NCBI RefSeq assembly: GCF_037975245.1
Contig: NC_092564.1
Location: forward strand, 21,803,984-21,867,983
Length of the DNA: 64,000 nt
Direction: 5' to 3'
From: Apostichopus japonicus
Taxonomy: Eukaryota; Echinodermata; Holothuroidea; Aspidochirotida; Stichopodidae
Made by a program: the position numbers and the translations under genes. The notes beneath the pieces were generated by a model. That model was not told where the DNA came from. It made no database searches and was given only the letters and a program-made list of their open reading frames with translations. Positions 24,111 through 38,049 of the stretch are shown here, in pieces (the first letter of the stretch is position 1; each line of letters begins with the position of its first letter).

Positions 24111-26880
24111 ATCGAAAACAAAGGGTAAGCGGTACTCCGGCAAACCAAATATGAAGTTGGTCCGATATTACCCACCTGACATATCGTGTTTACGAGATTT
24201 TACAATTTGACCCCTGGTGACCCCTGGTGACCCCTGGTGACCCCTGGTGACCCCTGGTGACCCCAAATGACCTTTCACCTGCATCGAAAACAAAGGGTAA
24301 GCGGTACTCCGGCAAACCAAATATGAAGGTGGTCCGACATTACCCACCTGAGATATCGTGTTTACGAGATTTTTAAAATTTGACCCCTGGTGACCCCTGG
24401 TGACCCCAAATGACCTTTGACCTGCATCGAAAACAAAGGGTAAGCGGTACTCCGGCAAACCAAATATGAAGTTGGTCCGACATAACCCAGCTGAAATATC
24501 GTGTTAACGAGATTTTTACAATTTGACAACTGGTGACCCCTGGTGACCCCAAATGACCTTTGACCTGCATCGAAAACCAAGGGTAAGCGGTACTCCGTCA
24601 AACCAAATATGAAATTGGTCCGATATAACCCACCTGAGATATCGTGTTTACGAGATTTTTACAATTTGACCCCTGGTGACCCCTGGTGACCCCAAATGAC
24701 CTTTGACCTGCATCGAAAACAAAGGGTAAGTGGTACTCCGGCAAACGAAATATGAAGTTGGTCCGACATTACCCACCTGAGATATCGTGTTTACTAGATT
24801 TTTACAATTTGACCCCTGGTGACCTCTGGTGACCCCAAATGACCTTTGACCTGCATCGAAAACAAAGGGTAAGCGGTACTCCGGCAAACCAAATATGAAT
24901 TTGGTCCGACATTACCCACCTGAGATATCGTGTTTACGAGATGTTTACAATTTGACCCCTGGTGACCCCTGGTGACCCCTGGTGACCCCTGGTGACCCCA
25001 AATGACCTTTGACCTGCATCGAAAACAAAGGGTAAGCGGTACTACGGCAGACCAAATATGAAGTTGGTCCGATATTGCCCACCTGAGATATCGTGTTTCT
25101 AGATTTTTACAATTTGACCCCTGGTGACCCCAACTGACCTTTGACCTGCATCGAAAACAAAAGGTAAGCGGTACTCCGGCAAACCAAATATGAAATTGGT
25201 CCGACAATCCCCACCTGAAATATCGTGTTTACCAGATTTTTACAATTTGACCCCTGGTGACCCCTGGTGACCCCAAATGACCTTTGACCTGCATCGAAAA
25301 CAAAGGGTAAGCGGTACTCCGGCAAACCAAATATGAAGGTGGTCCGACATTACCCACCTGAAATATCGTGTTTACGAGATTTTTAAAATTTGACCCCTGG
25401 TGACCCCTGGTGACCCCAAATGACCTTTGACCTGCATCGAAAACAAAAGGTAAGCGGTTCACCGGCAAACCAAATATGAAATTGGTCCGACATAACCCAC
25501 CTGAGATATCGTGTTTACGAGATTTTTACAATTTGACCCCTGGTGACCCCTGGTGACCCCAAATGACCTTTGACCTGCATCGAAAACAAAGGGTAAGCGG
25601 TACTCCGGCAAACCAAATATGAAGTTGGTCCGACATGACCCACCTGAGATATCGTGTTTACGAGATTTTTTTAATTTGACCCCTGGTGACCCCTGGTGAC
25701 CCCTGGTGACCCCAAATGACCTTTGACCTGCATCGAAAACAAAGGGTAAGCGGTAATCCGCAAACCAAATATTAAGGTGGTCCGACAGTTCCCACCTGAG
25801 ATATCGTGAGTTCGAGATTTTTACAATTTGACCCCAGGTGACCCCAAATGACTTTTGACCTGCATCGAAAACAAAGGGTAAGCGGTAATCCGGCAAACCA
25901 AATATAAAGGTGGTCCGACATTACACACCTGAGATATCGTGTTTACGAGATTTTTACAATTTGACCCCTGGTGACCCCAAATGACCTTTGACCTGCATCG
26001 AAAACAAAGGGTAAGCGGTTTTTCGGCAAACCAAATATGAAGTTGGTCCGACATTACCCACTTGAGATATCGTGTTTACGAGATTTTTACAATTTGACCC
26101 CGGTGACCCAAAATGATCTTTGACCTGCATCGAAAACAAAGGGTAAGCGTACTCTGGCAAACCAAATATAAAGGTGGTCCGACATTACCCACCTGAGATA
26201 TCGTGTTTACGAGATTTTTATAATTTGACCCCCGGTGACCCCAAATGACCTTTGACCTGCATCGAAAACAAAGGGTAAGCGGTACTCCGGCAAACCAAAT
26301 ATGAATTTGGTCCGACATAACCCACCTGACATATCGTGTTTACGAGATTTTACAATTTGACCCCTGGTGACCCCTGGTGACCCCTGGTAACCCCAAATGA
26401 CCTTTGACCTGCATCGAAAACAAAGGGTAAGCGGTAGTCCGGCAAACCAAATATGAAGTTGGTCCGATATTACCCACCTGACATATCGTGTTTACGAGAT
26501 TTTACAATTTGACCCCTGGTGACCCCTGGTGACCCCTGGTGACCCCTGGTGACCCCAAATGACCTTTCACCTGCATCGAAAACAAAGGGTAAGCGGTACT
26601 CCGGCAAACCAAATATGAAGGTGGTCCGACATTACCCACCTGAGATATCGTGTTTACGAGATTTTTAAAATTTGACCCCTGGTGACCCCTGGTGACCCCA
26701 AATGACCTTTGACCTGCATCGAAAACAAAGGGTAAGCGGTACTCCGGGAAACCAAATATGAATTTGGTCCGACATAACCCACCTGACATATCGTGTTTAC
26801 GAGATTTTTACAATTTGACCCCTAGTGACCCCTGGTGACCCCTGGTGACCCCTGGTGACACCAAATGACCTTTGACCTGC
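24111..26880 (+). repeat. 2.77 kb tandem block, copy 1
   Basis: Period 2770 bp at its left part and 2760 bp after about 24.98 kb, where the 10-mer count is 4 here and 3 in copy 2. Landmark variants in order: TTTCACCTGC, GTGTTAACGAG with GACAACTGG, GAGATGTTTACAA, CGGCAGACC, GATTTTTTTAATTTG, ATATCGTGAGTTCGAG (25801), CGGTTTTTCGGC, TTTATAATTTG and CGGTAGTCCGG. Confidence 0.85.
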
Positions 26881-29650
26881 ATCGAAAACAAAGGGTAAGC
26901 GGTACTCCGGCAAACCAAATATGAAGTTGGTCCGATATTACCCACCTGACATATCGTGTTTACGAGATTTTACAATTTGACCCCTGGTGACCCCTGGTGA
27001 CCCCTGGTGACCCCTGGTGACCCCTGGTGACCCCAAATGACCTTTCACCTGCATCGAAAACAAAGGGTAAGCGGTACTCCGGCAAACCAAATATGAAGGT
27101 GGTCCGACATTACCCACCTGAGATATCGTGTTTACGAGATTTTTAAAATTTGACCCCTGGTGACCCCTGGTGACCCCAAATGACCTTTGACCTGCATCGA
27201 AAACAAAGGGTAAGCGGTACTCCGGCAAACCAAATATGAAGTTGGTCCGACATAACCCAGCTGAAATATCGTGTTAACGAGATTTTTACAATTTGACAAC
27301 TGGTGACCCCTGGTGACCCCAAATGACCTTTGACCTGCATCGAAAACCAAGGGTAAGCGGTACTCCGTCAAACCAAATATGAAATTGGTCCGATATAACC
27401 CACCTGAGATATCGTGTTTACGAGATTTTTACAATTTGACCCCTGGTGACCCCTGGTGACCCCAAATGACCTTTGACCTGCATCGAAAACAAAGGGTAAG
27501 CGGTACTCCGGCAAACGAAATATGAAGTTGGTCCGACATTACCCACCTGAGATATCGTGTTTACTAGATTTTTACAATTTGACCCCTGGTGACCTCTGGT
27601 GACCCCAAATGACCTTTGACCTGCATCGAAAACAAAGGGTAAGCTGTACTCCGGCAAACCAAATATGAATTTGGTCCGACATTACCCACCTGAGATATCG
27701 TGTTTACGAGATGTTTACAATTTGACCCCTGGTGACCCCTGGTGACCCCTGGTGACCCCAAATGACCTTTGACCTGCATCGAAAACAAAGGGTAAGCGGT
27801 ACTTCGGCAGACCAAATATGAAGTTGGTCCGATATTGCCCACCTGAGATATCGTGTTTCTAGATTTTTACAATTTGACCCCTGGTGACCCCAACTGACCT
27901 TTGACCTGCATCGAAAACAAAAGGTAAGCGGTACTCCGGCAAACCAAATATGAAATTGGTCCGACAATCCCCACCTGAAATATCGTGTTTACCAGATTTT
28001 TACAATTTGACCCCTGGTGACCCCTGGTGACCCCAAATGACCTTTGACCTGCATCGAAAACAAAGGGTAAGCGGTACTCCGGCAAACCAAATATGAAGGT
28101 GGTCCGACATTACCCACCTGAAATATCGTGTTTACGAGATTTTTAAAATTTGACCCCTGGTGACCCCTGGTGACCCCAAATGACCTTTGACCTGCATCGA
28201 AAACAAAAGGTAAGCGGTTCACCGGCAAACCAAATATGAAATTGGTCCGACATAACCCACCTGAGATATCGTGTTTACGAGATTTTTACAATTTGACCCC
28301 TGGTGACCCCTGGTGACCCCAAATGACCTTTGACCTGCATCGAAAACAAAGGGTAAGCGGTACTCCGGCAAACCAAATATGAAGTTGGTCCGACATTACC
28401 CACCTGAGATATCGTGTTTACGAGATTTTTTTAATTTGACCCCTGGTGACCTCTGGTGACCCCTGGTGACCCCAAATGACCTTTGACCTGCATCGAAAAC
28501 AAAGGGTAAGCGGTAATCCGCAAACCAAATATTAAGGTGGTCCGACAGTTCCCACCTGAGATATCGTGAGTTCGAGATTTTTACAATTTGACCCCAGGTG
28601 ACCCCAAATGACTTTTGACCTGCATCGAAAACAAAGGGTAAGCGGTAATCCGGCAAACCAAATATAAAGGTGGTCCGACATTACACACCTGAGATATCGT
28701 GTTTACGAGATTTTTACAATTTGACCCCTGGTGACCCCAAATGACCTTTGACCTGCATCGAAAACAAAGGGTAAGCGGTTTTTCGGCAAACCAAATATGA
28801 AGTTGGTCCGACATTACCCACTTGAGATATCGTGTTTACGAGATTTTTACAATTTGACCCCGGTGACCCAAAATGATCTTTGACCTGCATCGAAAACAAA
28901 GGGTAAGCGTACTCTGGCAAACCAAATATAAAGGTGGTCCGACATTACCCACCTGAGATATCGTGTTTACGAGATTTTTATAATTTGACCCCCGGTGACC
29001 CCAAATGACCTTTGACCTGCATCGAAAACAAAGGGTAAGCGGTACTCCGGCAAACCAAATATGAATTTGGTCCGACATAACCCACCTGACATATCGTGTT
29101 TACGAGATTTTACAATTTGACCCCTGGTGACCCCTGGTGACCCCTGGTAACCCCAAATGACCTTTGACCTGCATCGAAAACAAAGGGTAAGCGGTAGTCC
29201 GGCAAACCAAATATGAAGTTGGTCCGATATTACCCACCTGACATATCGTGTTTACGAGATTTTACAATTTGACCCCTGGTGACCCCTGGTGACCCCTGGT
29301 GACCCCTGGTGACCCCAAATGACCTTTCACCTGCATCGAAAACAAAGGGTAAGCGGTACTCCGGCAAACCAAATATGAAGGTGGTCCGACATTACCCACC
29401 TGAGATATCGTGTTTACGAGATTTTTAAAATTTGACCCCTGGTGACCCCTGGTGACCCCAAATGACCTTTGACCTGCATCGAAAACAAAGGGTAAGCGGT
29501 ACTCCGGGAAACCAAATATGAATTTGGTCCGACATAACCCACCTGACATATCGTGTTTACGAGATTTTTACAATTTGACCCCTAGTGACCCCTGGTGACC
29601 CCTGGTGACCCCTGGTGACACCAAATGACCTTTGACCTGCATCGAAAACA
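26881..29650 (+). repeat. 2.76 kb tandem block, copy 2
   Basis: Colinear with 24111-26880. ATATCGTGAGTTCGAG lies at 28561, exactly 2760 bp after the copy at 25801. Stretches compared by eye (for example 26281-26600 with 29041-29360) are identical. Copy identity ends at about 29.67 kb, where the next unit carries CCGACAATCCCC instead of CCGATATTACCC. Confidence 0.85.
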
Positions 29651-32600
29651 AAGGGTAAGCGGTACTCCGGCAAACCAAATATGAAATTGGTCCGACAATC
29701 CCCACCTGAAATATCGTGTTTACGAGATTTTTACAATTTGACCCCTGGTGACCCCTGGTGACCCCAAATGACCTTTCACCTGCATCGAAAACAAAGGGTA
29801 AGCGGTACTCCGGCAGACCAAATATGAAGTTGGTCCGATATTGCCCACCTGAGATATCGTGTTTCTAGATTTTTACAATTTGACCCCTGGTGACCCCAAC
29901 TGACCTTTGACCTGCATCGAAAACAAAAGGTAAGCGGTACTCCGGCAAACCAAATATGAAATTGGTCCGACAATCCCCACCTGAAATATCGTGTTTACGA
30001 GATTTTTACAATTTGACCCCTGGTGACCCCAAATGACCTTTGACCTGCATCGAAAACAAAGGGTAAGCGGTACTCCGGCAAACCAAATATGAAGGTGGTC
30101 CGACATTACCCACCTGACGCATCATGTTTACGAGATTTTACAATTTGACCCCTGGTGACCCCTGGTGACCCCTGGTAACCCCAAATGACCTTTGACCTGC
30201 ATCGAAAACAAAGGGTAAGCGGTACTCCGGCAAACCAACAATGAAGGTGGTCCGACATTACCCACCTGAAATATCGTGTTTACGAGATTTTTACAATTTG
30301 ACCCCTGGTGACCCCTGGTGACCCCAAATGACCTTTGACCTGCATCGAAAACAAAGGGTAAGCTGTACTCCGGCAAACCAAATATGAATTTGGTCCGACA
30401 TTACCCACCTGAAATATCGTGTTTACGAGTTTTTTACAATTTGACCCCTGGTGACCCCTGGTGACCCCAAATGACCTTTGACCTGCATCGAAAACAAAGG
30501 GTAAGCGGTACTCCGGCAAACCAAATATGAATTTGGTCCGACATTACCCACCTGACATATCGTGTTTACGAGATTTTACAATTTGACCCCTGGTGACCCC
30601 TGGTGACCCCTGGTAACCCCAAATGACCTTTGACCTGCATCGAAAACAAAGGGTAAGCGGTACTCCGGCAAACCAAATATGAAGTTGGTCCGATATTACC
30701 CACCTGACATATCGTGTTTACGAGATTTTACAATTTGACCCCTGGTGACCCCTGGTGACCCCTGGTGACCCCTGGTGACCCCTGGTGACCCCAAATGACC
30801 TTTCACCTGCATCGAAAACAAAGGGTAAGCGGTACTCCGGCAAACCAAATATGAAGGTGGTCCGACATTACCCACCTGAGATATCGTGTTTACGAGATTT
30901 TTAAAATTTGACCCCTGGTGACCCCTGGTGACCCCAAATGACCTTTGACCTGCATCGAAAACAAAGGGTAAGCGGTACTCCGGCAAACCAAATATGAAGT
31001 TGGTCCGACATTACCCAGCTGAAATATCGTGTTAACGAGATTTTTACAATTTGACAACTGGTGACCCCTGATGACCCCAAATGACCTTTGACCTGCATCG
31101 AAAACCAAGGGTAAGCGGTACTCCGTCAAACCAAATATGAAATTGGTCCGATATAACCCACCTGAGATATCGTGTTTACGAGATTTTTACAATTTGACCC
31201 CTGGTGACCCCTGGTGACCCCAAATGACCTTTGACCTGCATCGAAAACAAAGGGTAAGTGGTACTCCGGCAAACGAAATATGAAGTTGGTCCGACATTAC
31301 CCACCTGAGATATCGTGTTTACTAGATTTTTACAATTTGACCCCTGGTGACCTCTGGTGACCCCAAATGACCTTTGACCTGCATCGAAAACAAAGGGTAA
31401 GCTGTACTCCGGCAAACCAAATATGAATTTGGTCCGACATTACCCACCTGAGATATCGTGTTTACGAGATGTTTACAATTTGACCCCTGGTGACCCCTGG
31501 TGACCCCTGGTGACCCCTGGTGACCCCAAATGACCTTTGACCTGCATCGAAAACAAAGGGTAAGCGGTACTTCGGCAGACCAAATATGAAGTTGGTCCGA
31601 TATTGCCCACCTGGGATATCGTGTTTCTAGATTTTTACAATTTGACCCCTGGTGACCCCAACTGACCTTTGACCTGCATCGAAAACAAAAGGTAAGCGGT
31701 ACTCCGGCAAACCAAATATGAAATTGGTCCGACAATCCCCACCTGAAATATCGTGTTTACCAGATTTTTACAATTTGACCCCTGGTGACCCCTGGTGACC
31801 CCAAATGACCTTTGACCTGCATCGAAAACAAAGGGTAAGCGGTACTCCGGCAAACCAAATATGAAGGTGGTCCGACATTACCCACCTGAAATATCGTGTT
31901 TACGAGATTTTTAAAATTTAACCCCTGGTGACCCCTGGTGACCCCAAATGACCTTTGACCTGCATCGAAAACAAAAGGTAAGCGGTTCACCGGCAAACCA
32001 AATATGAAATTGGTCCGACATAACCCACCTGAGATATCGTGTTTACGAGATTTTTACAATTTGACCCCTGGTGACCCCTGGTGACCCCAAATGACCTTTG
32101 ACCTGCATCGAAAACAAAGGGTAAGCGGTACTCCGGCAAACCAAATATGAAGTTGGTCCGACATTACCCACCTGAGATATCGTGTTTACGAGATTTTTTT
32201 AATTTGACCCCTGGTGACCCCTGGTGACCCCTGGTGACCCCAAATGACCTTTGACCTGCATCGAAAACAAAGGGTAAGCGGTAATCCGCAAACCAAATAT
32301 TAAGGTGGTCCGACAGTTCCCACCTGAGATATCGTGAGTTCGAGATTTTTACAATTTGACCCCAGGTGACCCCAAATGACTTTTGACCTGCATCGAAAAC
32401 AAAGGGTAAGCGGTAATCCGGCAAACCAAATATAAAGGTGGTCCGACATTACACACCTGAGATATCGTGTTTACGAGATTTTTACAATTTGACCCCTGGT
32501 GACCCCAAATGACCTTTGACCTGCATCGAAAACAAAGGGTAAGCGGTTTTTCGGCAAACCAAATATGAAGTTGGTCCGACATTACCCACTTGAGATATCG

Positions 32601-32756
32601 TGTTTACGAGATTTTTACAATTTGACCCCGGTGACCCAAAATGATCTTTGACCTGCATCGAAAACAAAGGGTAAGCGTACTCCGGCAAACCAAATATAAA
32701 GGTGGTCCGACATTACCCACCTGAGATATCGTGTTTACGAGATTTTTATAATTTGA
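29651..32756 (+). repeat. Further partial copy of the 2.76 kb block
   Basis: The left part (29.68-30.4 kb) resembles 23.43-24.1 kb. From about 30.69 kb the variant order again follows the 2.76 kb block (TTTCACCTGC, GTTAACGAG, GAGATGTTTACAA, CGGCAGACC, TTTTTTTAATTTG, ATATCGTGAGTTCGAG at 32329, 3768 bp after 28561). It runs directly into the 5293-bp tandem duplication at the unit with GACCCCCGGTGACC. Confidence 0.78.
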
Positions 32757-35700
32757 CCCCCGGTGACCCCAAATGACCTTTGACCTGCATCGAAAACAAA
32801 GGGTAAGCGGTACTCCGGCAAACCAAATATGAAGGTGGTCCGACATTACCCACCTGAAATATCGTGTTTACGAGATTTTTGACCCCTGGTGACCCCAAAT
32901 GACCTTTGACCTGCATCGAAAACAAAAGGTAAGCGGTTCTCCGGCAAACCAAATATGAAATTGTTCCGACATTACCCACCTGAGATATCGTGTTTACGAG
33001 ATTTTCATAATTTGACCCCTGGTGACCCCAAATGAACTTTGACCTGCATCGAACACAAAGGGTAAGCGGTACTCCGGCAAACCAAATATGAAGTTGGTCC
33101 GACATTACCCATCTGAGATATCGTGTTTCGAGATTTTTACAATTTGACCCTTGGTGACCCCTGGTGACCCCAAATGACCATTGACCTGCATCGAAAACAA
33201 AGGGTAAGCGGTACTCCGGCAAACCAAATATGAAGTTGGTCCGATATTGCCCACCTGAGATATCGTGTTTCTAGATTTTTACAATTTGACCCCTGGTGAC
33301 CCGAAATGACCTTTGACCTGCATCGAAAACAAAAGGTAAGCGGTACTCCGGCAAACCAAATATGAAATTGGTCCGACATTACCCACCTGAAATATCGTGT
33401 TTACGAGATTTTTACAATTTGATCCCTGGTGACCCCTGGTGACCCCAAATGACCTTTGACCTGCATCGAAAACAAAGGGTAAGCGGTACTCCGGCAAACC
33501 AAATATGAAGTTGGTCCGATATTACTCACCTGAGATATCGTGTTTACTAGATTTTTACAATTTGACCCCTGGTGACCCCTGGTGACCCCTGGTGACCCCA
33601 AATGACCTTTGACCTGCATCGAAAACAAAGGGTAAGCGGTACTCCGGCAAACCAAATATGAAGTTGGTCCGACATTACCCACCTGACATATCGTGTTTAC
33701 GAGATTTTTACAATTTGACCCCTGGTGACCCCTGGTGACCCCTGGTGACCCCTGGTGACCCCTGGTGACCCCTGGTGACCTTTGACCTGCATCGAAAGCC
33801 AAGGGTAGGCGGTACTCCGGCAAACCAAATATGAAGTTGGTCCGATATTACCCACCTGAGATATCGTGTTTCGAGATTTTTACAATTTGACCCCTGGTGA
33901 CCCCTGGTGACCCCAAATGACCTTTGACCTGGATCGAAAACAAAGGGTAAGGGGTACTCCGGCAAACCAAATATGAAATTGGTCCGAAATTACCCACCTG
34001 AAATATCGTGTTTACGAGTTTTTTTACAATTTGACCCCTGGTGACCCCTGGTGACCCCTGGTGACCCCTGGTGACCTTTGACCTGCATCGAAAACAAAGG
34101 GTAAGCGGTACTCCGGCAAACCAAATATGAAGTTGGTCCGATATTGCCCACCTGAGATATCGTGTTTCTAGATTTTTACAATTTGACCCCTGGTGACCCG
34201 AAATGACCTTTGACCTGCATCGAAAACAAAAGGTAAGCGGTACTCCGGCAAACCAAATATGAAATTGGTCCGACATTACCCACCTGAAATATCGTGTTTA
34301 CGAGATTTTTACAATTTGATCCCTGGTGACCCCTGGTGACCCCAAATGACCTTTGACCTGCATCGAAAACAAAGGGTAAGGGGTACTCCGGCAAACCAAA
34401 TATGAAATTGGTCCGAAATTACCCACCTGAAATATCGTGTTTACGAGTTTTTTTACAATTTGACCCCTGGTGACCCCTGGTGACCCCTGGTGACCATTGA
34501 CCTGCATCGAAAACAAAGGGTAAGCGGTACTCCGGCAAACCAAATATGAAGTTGGTCCGACATTACCCACCTGAGATATCGTGTTTACGAGATTTTTTTA
34601 ATTTGACCCCTGGTGACCCCTGGTGACCCCTGGTGACCCCAAATGACCTTTGACCTGCATCGAAAACAAAGGGTAAGCGGTACTCCGGCAAACCAAATAT
34701 GAAGTTGGTCCGAGATTACCCACCTGACATATCGTGTGTACGAGACTTTTACAATTTGACCCCTGGTGACCCCTGGTGACCCCTGGTGACCCCTGGTGAC
34801 CCCTGGTGACCCCTGGTGACCCCTGGTGACCCCAAATGACCTTTGACCTGCATCGAAAACAAAGGGTACTCCGGCAAACCAAATATGAAGTTGGTCCGAT
34901 ATTACCCACCTGAGATATCGTGTTTCGAGATTTTTAAAATTTGACCCCTGGTGACCCCTGGTGACCCCTGGTGACCTTTGACCTGCATCGAACACAAAGG
35001 GTAAGCGGTACTCCGGCAAACCAAATATGAAACTGGTCCGACATTACCCACCTGAAATATCGTGTTTACGAGATTTTACAATTTGACCCCTGGTGACACC
35101 TGGTGACTGCTGGTGACCCCTGGTGACCCCTGGTGACCCCAAATGACCTTTGACCTGCATCGAAAACAAAGGGTAAGCGGTACTCCGGCAAACCAAATAT
35201 GAAGGTGGTCCGACAATACCCACCTGAGATATCGTGTTTACGAGATTTTTACAATTTGACCCCTGGTGACCCCTAGTGACCCAAAATGACCTTTGACCTG
35301 CATCGAAAACAAAGGGTAAGCGGTACTCCGGCAAACCAAATATGAAGTTGGTCCGACATTACCCATCTGAGATATCGTGTTTCGAGATTTTTACAATTTG
35401 ACCCCTGGTGACCAGTGGTGACCCCAAATGACCTTTGACCTGCATCGAAAACAAAGGGAAAGCGGTACTCCGGCAAACCAAATATGAAGTTGGTCCGATA
35501 TTACCCACCTGAGATATCGTGTTTCGAGATTTTTACAATTTGACCCCTGGTGACCCCTGGTGACCCCTGGTGACCCCTAGTGACCCCAAATGACCTTTGA
35601 CCTGCATCGAAAACAAAGGGTAAGCGGTACTCCGGCAAACCAAATATGAAGTTGGTCCGACATAACCCACCTGACATATCGTGTTTACGAGATTTTTACA

Positions 35701-38049
35701 ATTTGACCCCTGGTGACCCCTGGTGACCCCTGGTGACCCCTGGTGACCCCTGGTGACCCCAAATGACCTTTGACCTGCATCGAAAACAAAGGGTAAGCGG
35801 TACTCCGGCAAACCAAATATGAAGGTGGTCAGATATTACCCACCTGAAATATCGTGTTTACGAGATTTTTACAATTTGATCCCTGGTGACCCCTGGTGAC
35901 CCCAAATGACCTTTGACCTGCATCGAAAAAAAGGGGTAAGCGGTACTCTAGCAAACCAAATATGAATTTTGTCCGACATTACCCACCTGAGATATCGTGT
36001 GTACGAGATTTTTACAATTTGACCCCTGGTGACCCCTGATGACCCCTGGTAACCCCTGGTGACCCCTGGTGACCCCAAATGACCTTTGACCTGCATCGAA
36101 AACAAAGGGTAAGCGGTACTCCGGCACACCAAATATGAAGGTGGTCAGATATTACCCACCTGAGATATCGTGTTTACGAGATTTTTACAATTTGATCCCT
36201 GGTGACCCCTGGTGACCCCAAATGACCTTTGACCTGCATCGAAAAAAAGGGGTAAGCGGTACTCTAGCAAACCAAATATGAATTTTGTCCGACATTACCC
36301 ACCTGAGATATCGTGTGTACGAGATTTTTACAGTTTGACCCCTGGTGACCCCTGGTGACCCCTGGTGACCCCTGGTGACCCCTGGTGACCCCTGGTGACC
36401 CCTGGTGACCCCAAATGACCTTTGACCTGCATCGAAAACAAAAGGTAAGCGGTACTCCGGCAAACCAAATATGAAGGTGGTCCAACATTACCCACCTGAG
36501 ATATCGTGTTTACAAGATTTTTAAAATTTGACCCCTGGTGACACCTGGTGACTGCTGGTGACCCCTGGTGACCCCTGGTGACCCCTGGTAACTCCAAATG
36601 ACCTTTGACCTGCATCGAAAACAAAGGGTAAGCGGTACTCCGGCAAACCAAATATGAAGTTGGTCCGATATTACCCACCTGACATATCGTGTTTACGAGA
36701 TTTTACAATTTGACCCCTGGTGACCCCTGGTGACCCCTGGTGACCCCTGGTGACCCCTGGTGACCCCAAATGACCTTTCACCTGCATCGAAAACAAAGGG
36801 TAAGCGGTACTCCGGCAAACCAAATATGAAGGTGGTCCGACATTACCCACCTGAGATATCGTGTTTACGAGATTTTTAAAATTTGACCCCTGGTGACCCC
36901 TGGTGACCCCAAATGACCTTTGACCTGCATCGAAAACAAAGGGTAAGCGGTACTCCGGCAAACCAAATATGAAGTTGGTCCGACATTACCCAGCTGAAAT
37001 ATCGTGTTAACGAGATTTTTACAATTTGACAACTGGTGACCCCTGGTGACCCCAAATGACCTTTGACCTGCATCGAAAACCAAGGGTAAGCGGTACTCCG
37101 TCAAACCAAATATGAAATTGGTCCGATATAACCCACCTGAGATATCGTGTTTACGAGATTTTTACAATTTGACCCCTGGTGACCCCTGGTGACCCCAAAT
37201 GACCTTTGACCTGCATCGAAAACAAAGGGTAAGTGGTACTCCGGCAAACGAAATATGAAGTTGGTCCGACATTACCCACCTGAGATATCGTGTTTACTAG
37301 ATTTTTACAATTTGACCCCTGGTGACCTCTGGTGACCCCAAATGACCTTTGACCTGCATCGAAAACAAAGGGTAAGCTGTACTCCGGCAAACCAAATATG
37401 AATTTGGTCCGACATTACCCACCTGAGATATCGTGTTTACGAGATGTTTACAATTTGACCCCTGGTGACCCCTGGTGACCCCTGGTGACCCCAAATGACC
37501 TTTGACCTGCATCGAAAACAAAGGGTAAGCGGTACTTCGGCAGACCAAATATGAAGTTGGTCCGATATTGCCCACCTGAGATATCGTGTTTCTAGATTTT
37601 TACAATTTGACCCCTGGTGACCCCAACTGACCTTTGACCTGCATCGAAAACAAAAGGTAAGCGGTACTCCGGCAAACCAAATATGAAATTGGTCCGACAA
37701 TCCCCACCTGAAATATCGTGTTTACCAGATTTTTACAATTTGACCCCTGGTGACCCCTGGTGACCCCAAATGACCTTTGACCTGCATCGAAAACAAAGGG
37801 TAAGCGGTACTCCGGCAAACCAAATATGAAGGTGGTCCGACATTACCCACCTGAAATATCGTGTTTACGAGATTTTTAAAATTTGACCCCTGGTGACCCC
37901 TGGTGACCCCAAATGACCTTTGACCTGCATCGAAAACAAAAGGTAAGCGGTACTCCGGCAAACCAAATATGAAGTTGGTCCGACATTACCCACCTGAGAT
38001 ATCGTGTTTACGAGATTTTTTTAATTTGACCCCTGGTGACCCCTGGTGA
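32757..38049 (+). repeat. 5293-bp tandem duplication, copy 1
   Basis: The unit beginning CCCCCGGTGACC at 32757 recurs at 38050, and all landmark variants in between recur 5293 bp later: TTTCATAATTTG, CATCGAACACAAAG, GATCCCTGG, CGAAAGCCAAGGGTAGG, GTGTACGAGAC, GGGAAAGCGG, TCTAGCAAACC and GACACCTGGTGACTGCTGG. In the stretches I compared base by base I noticed no difference, including 10-mer counts. The junction at 38045-38054 joins a 10-mer tract preceded by TTTTTTTAATTTG to a CCCCCGG unit, so the breakpoint lies inside the 10-mer tract. Confidence 0.92.
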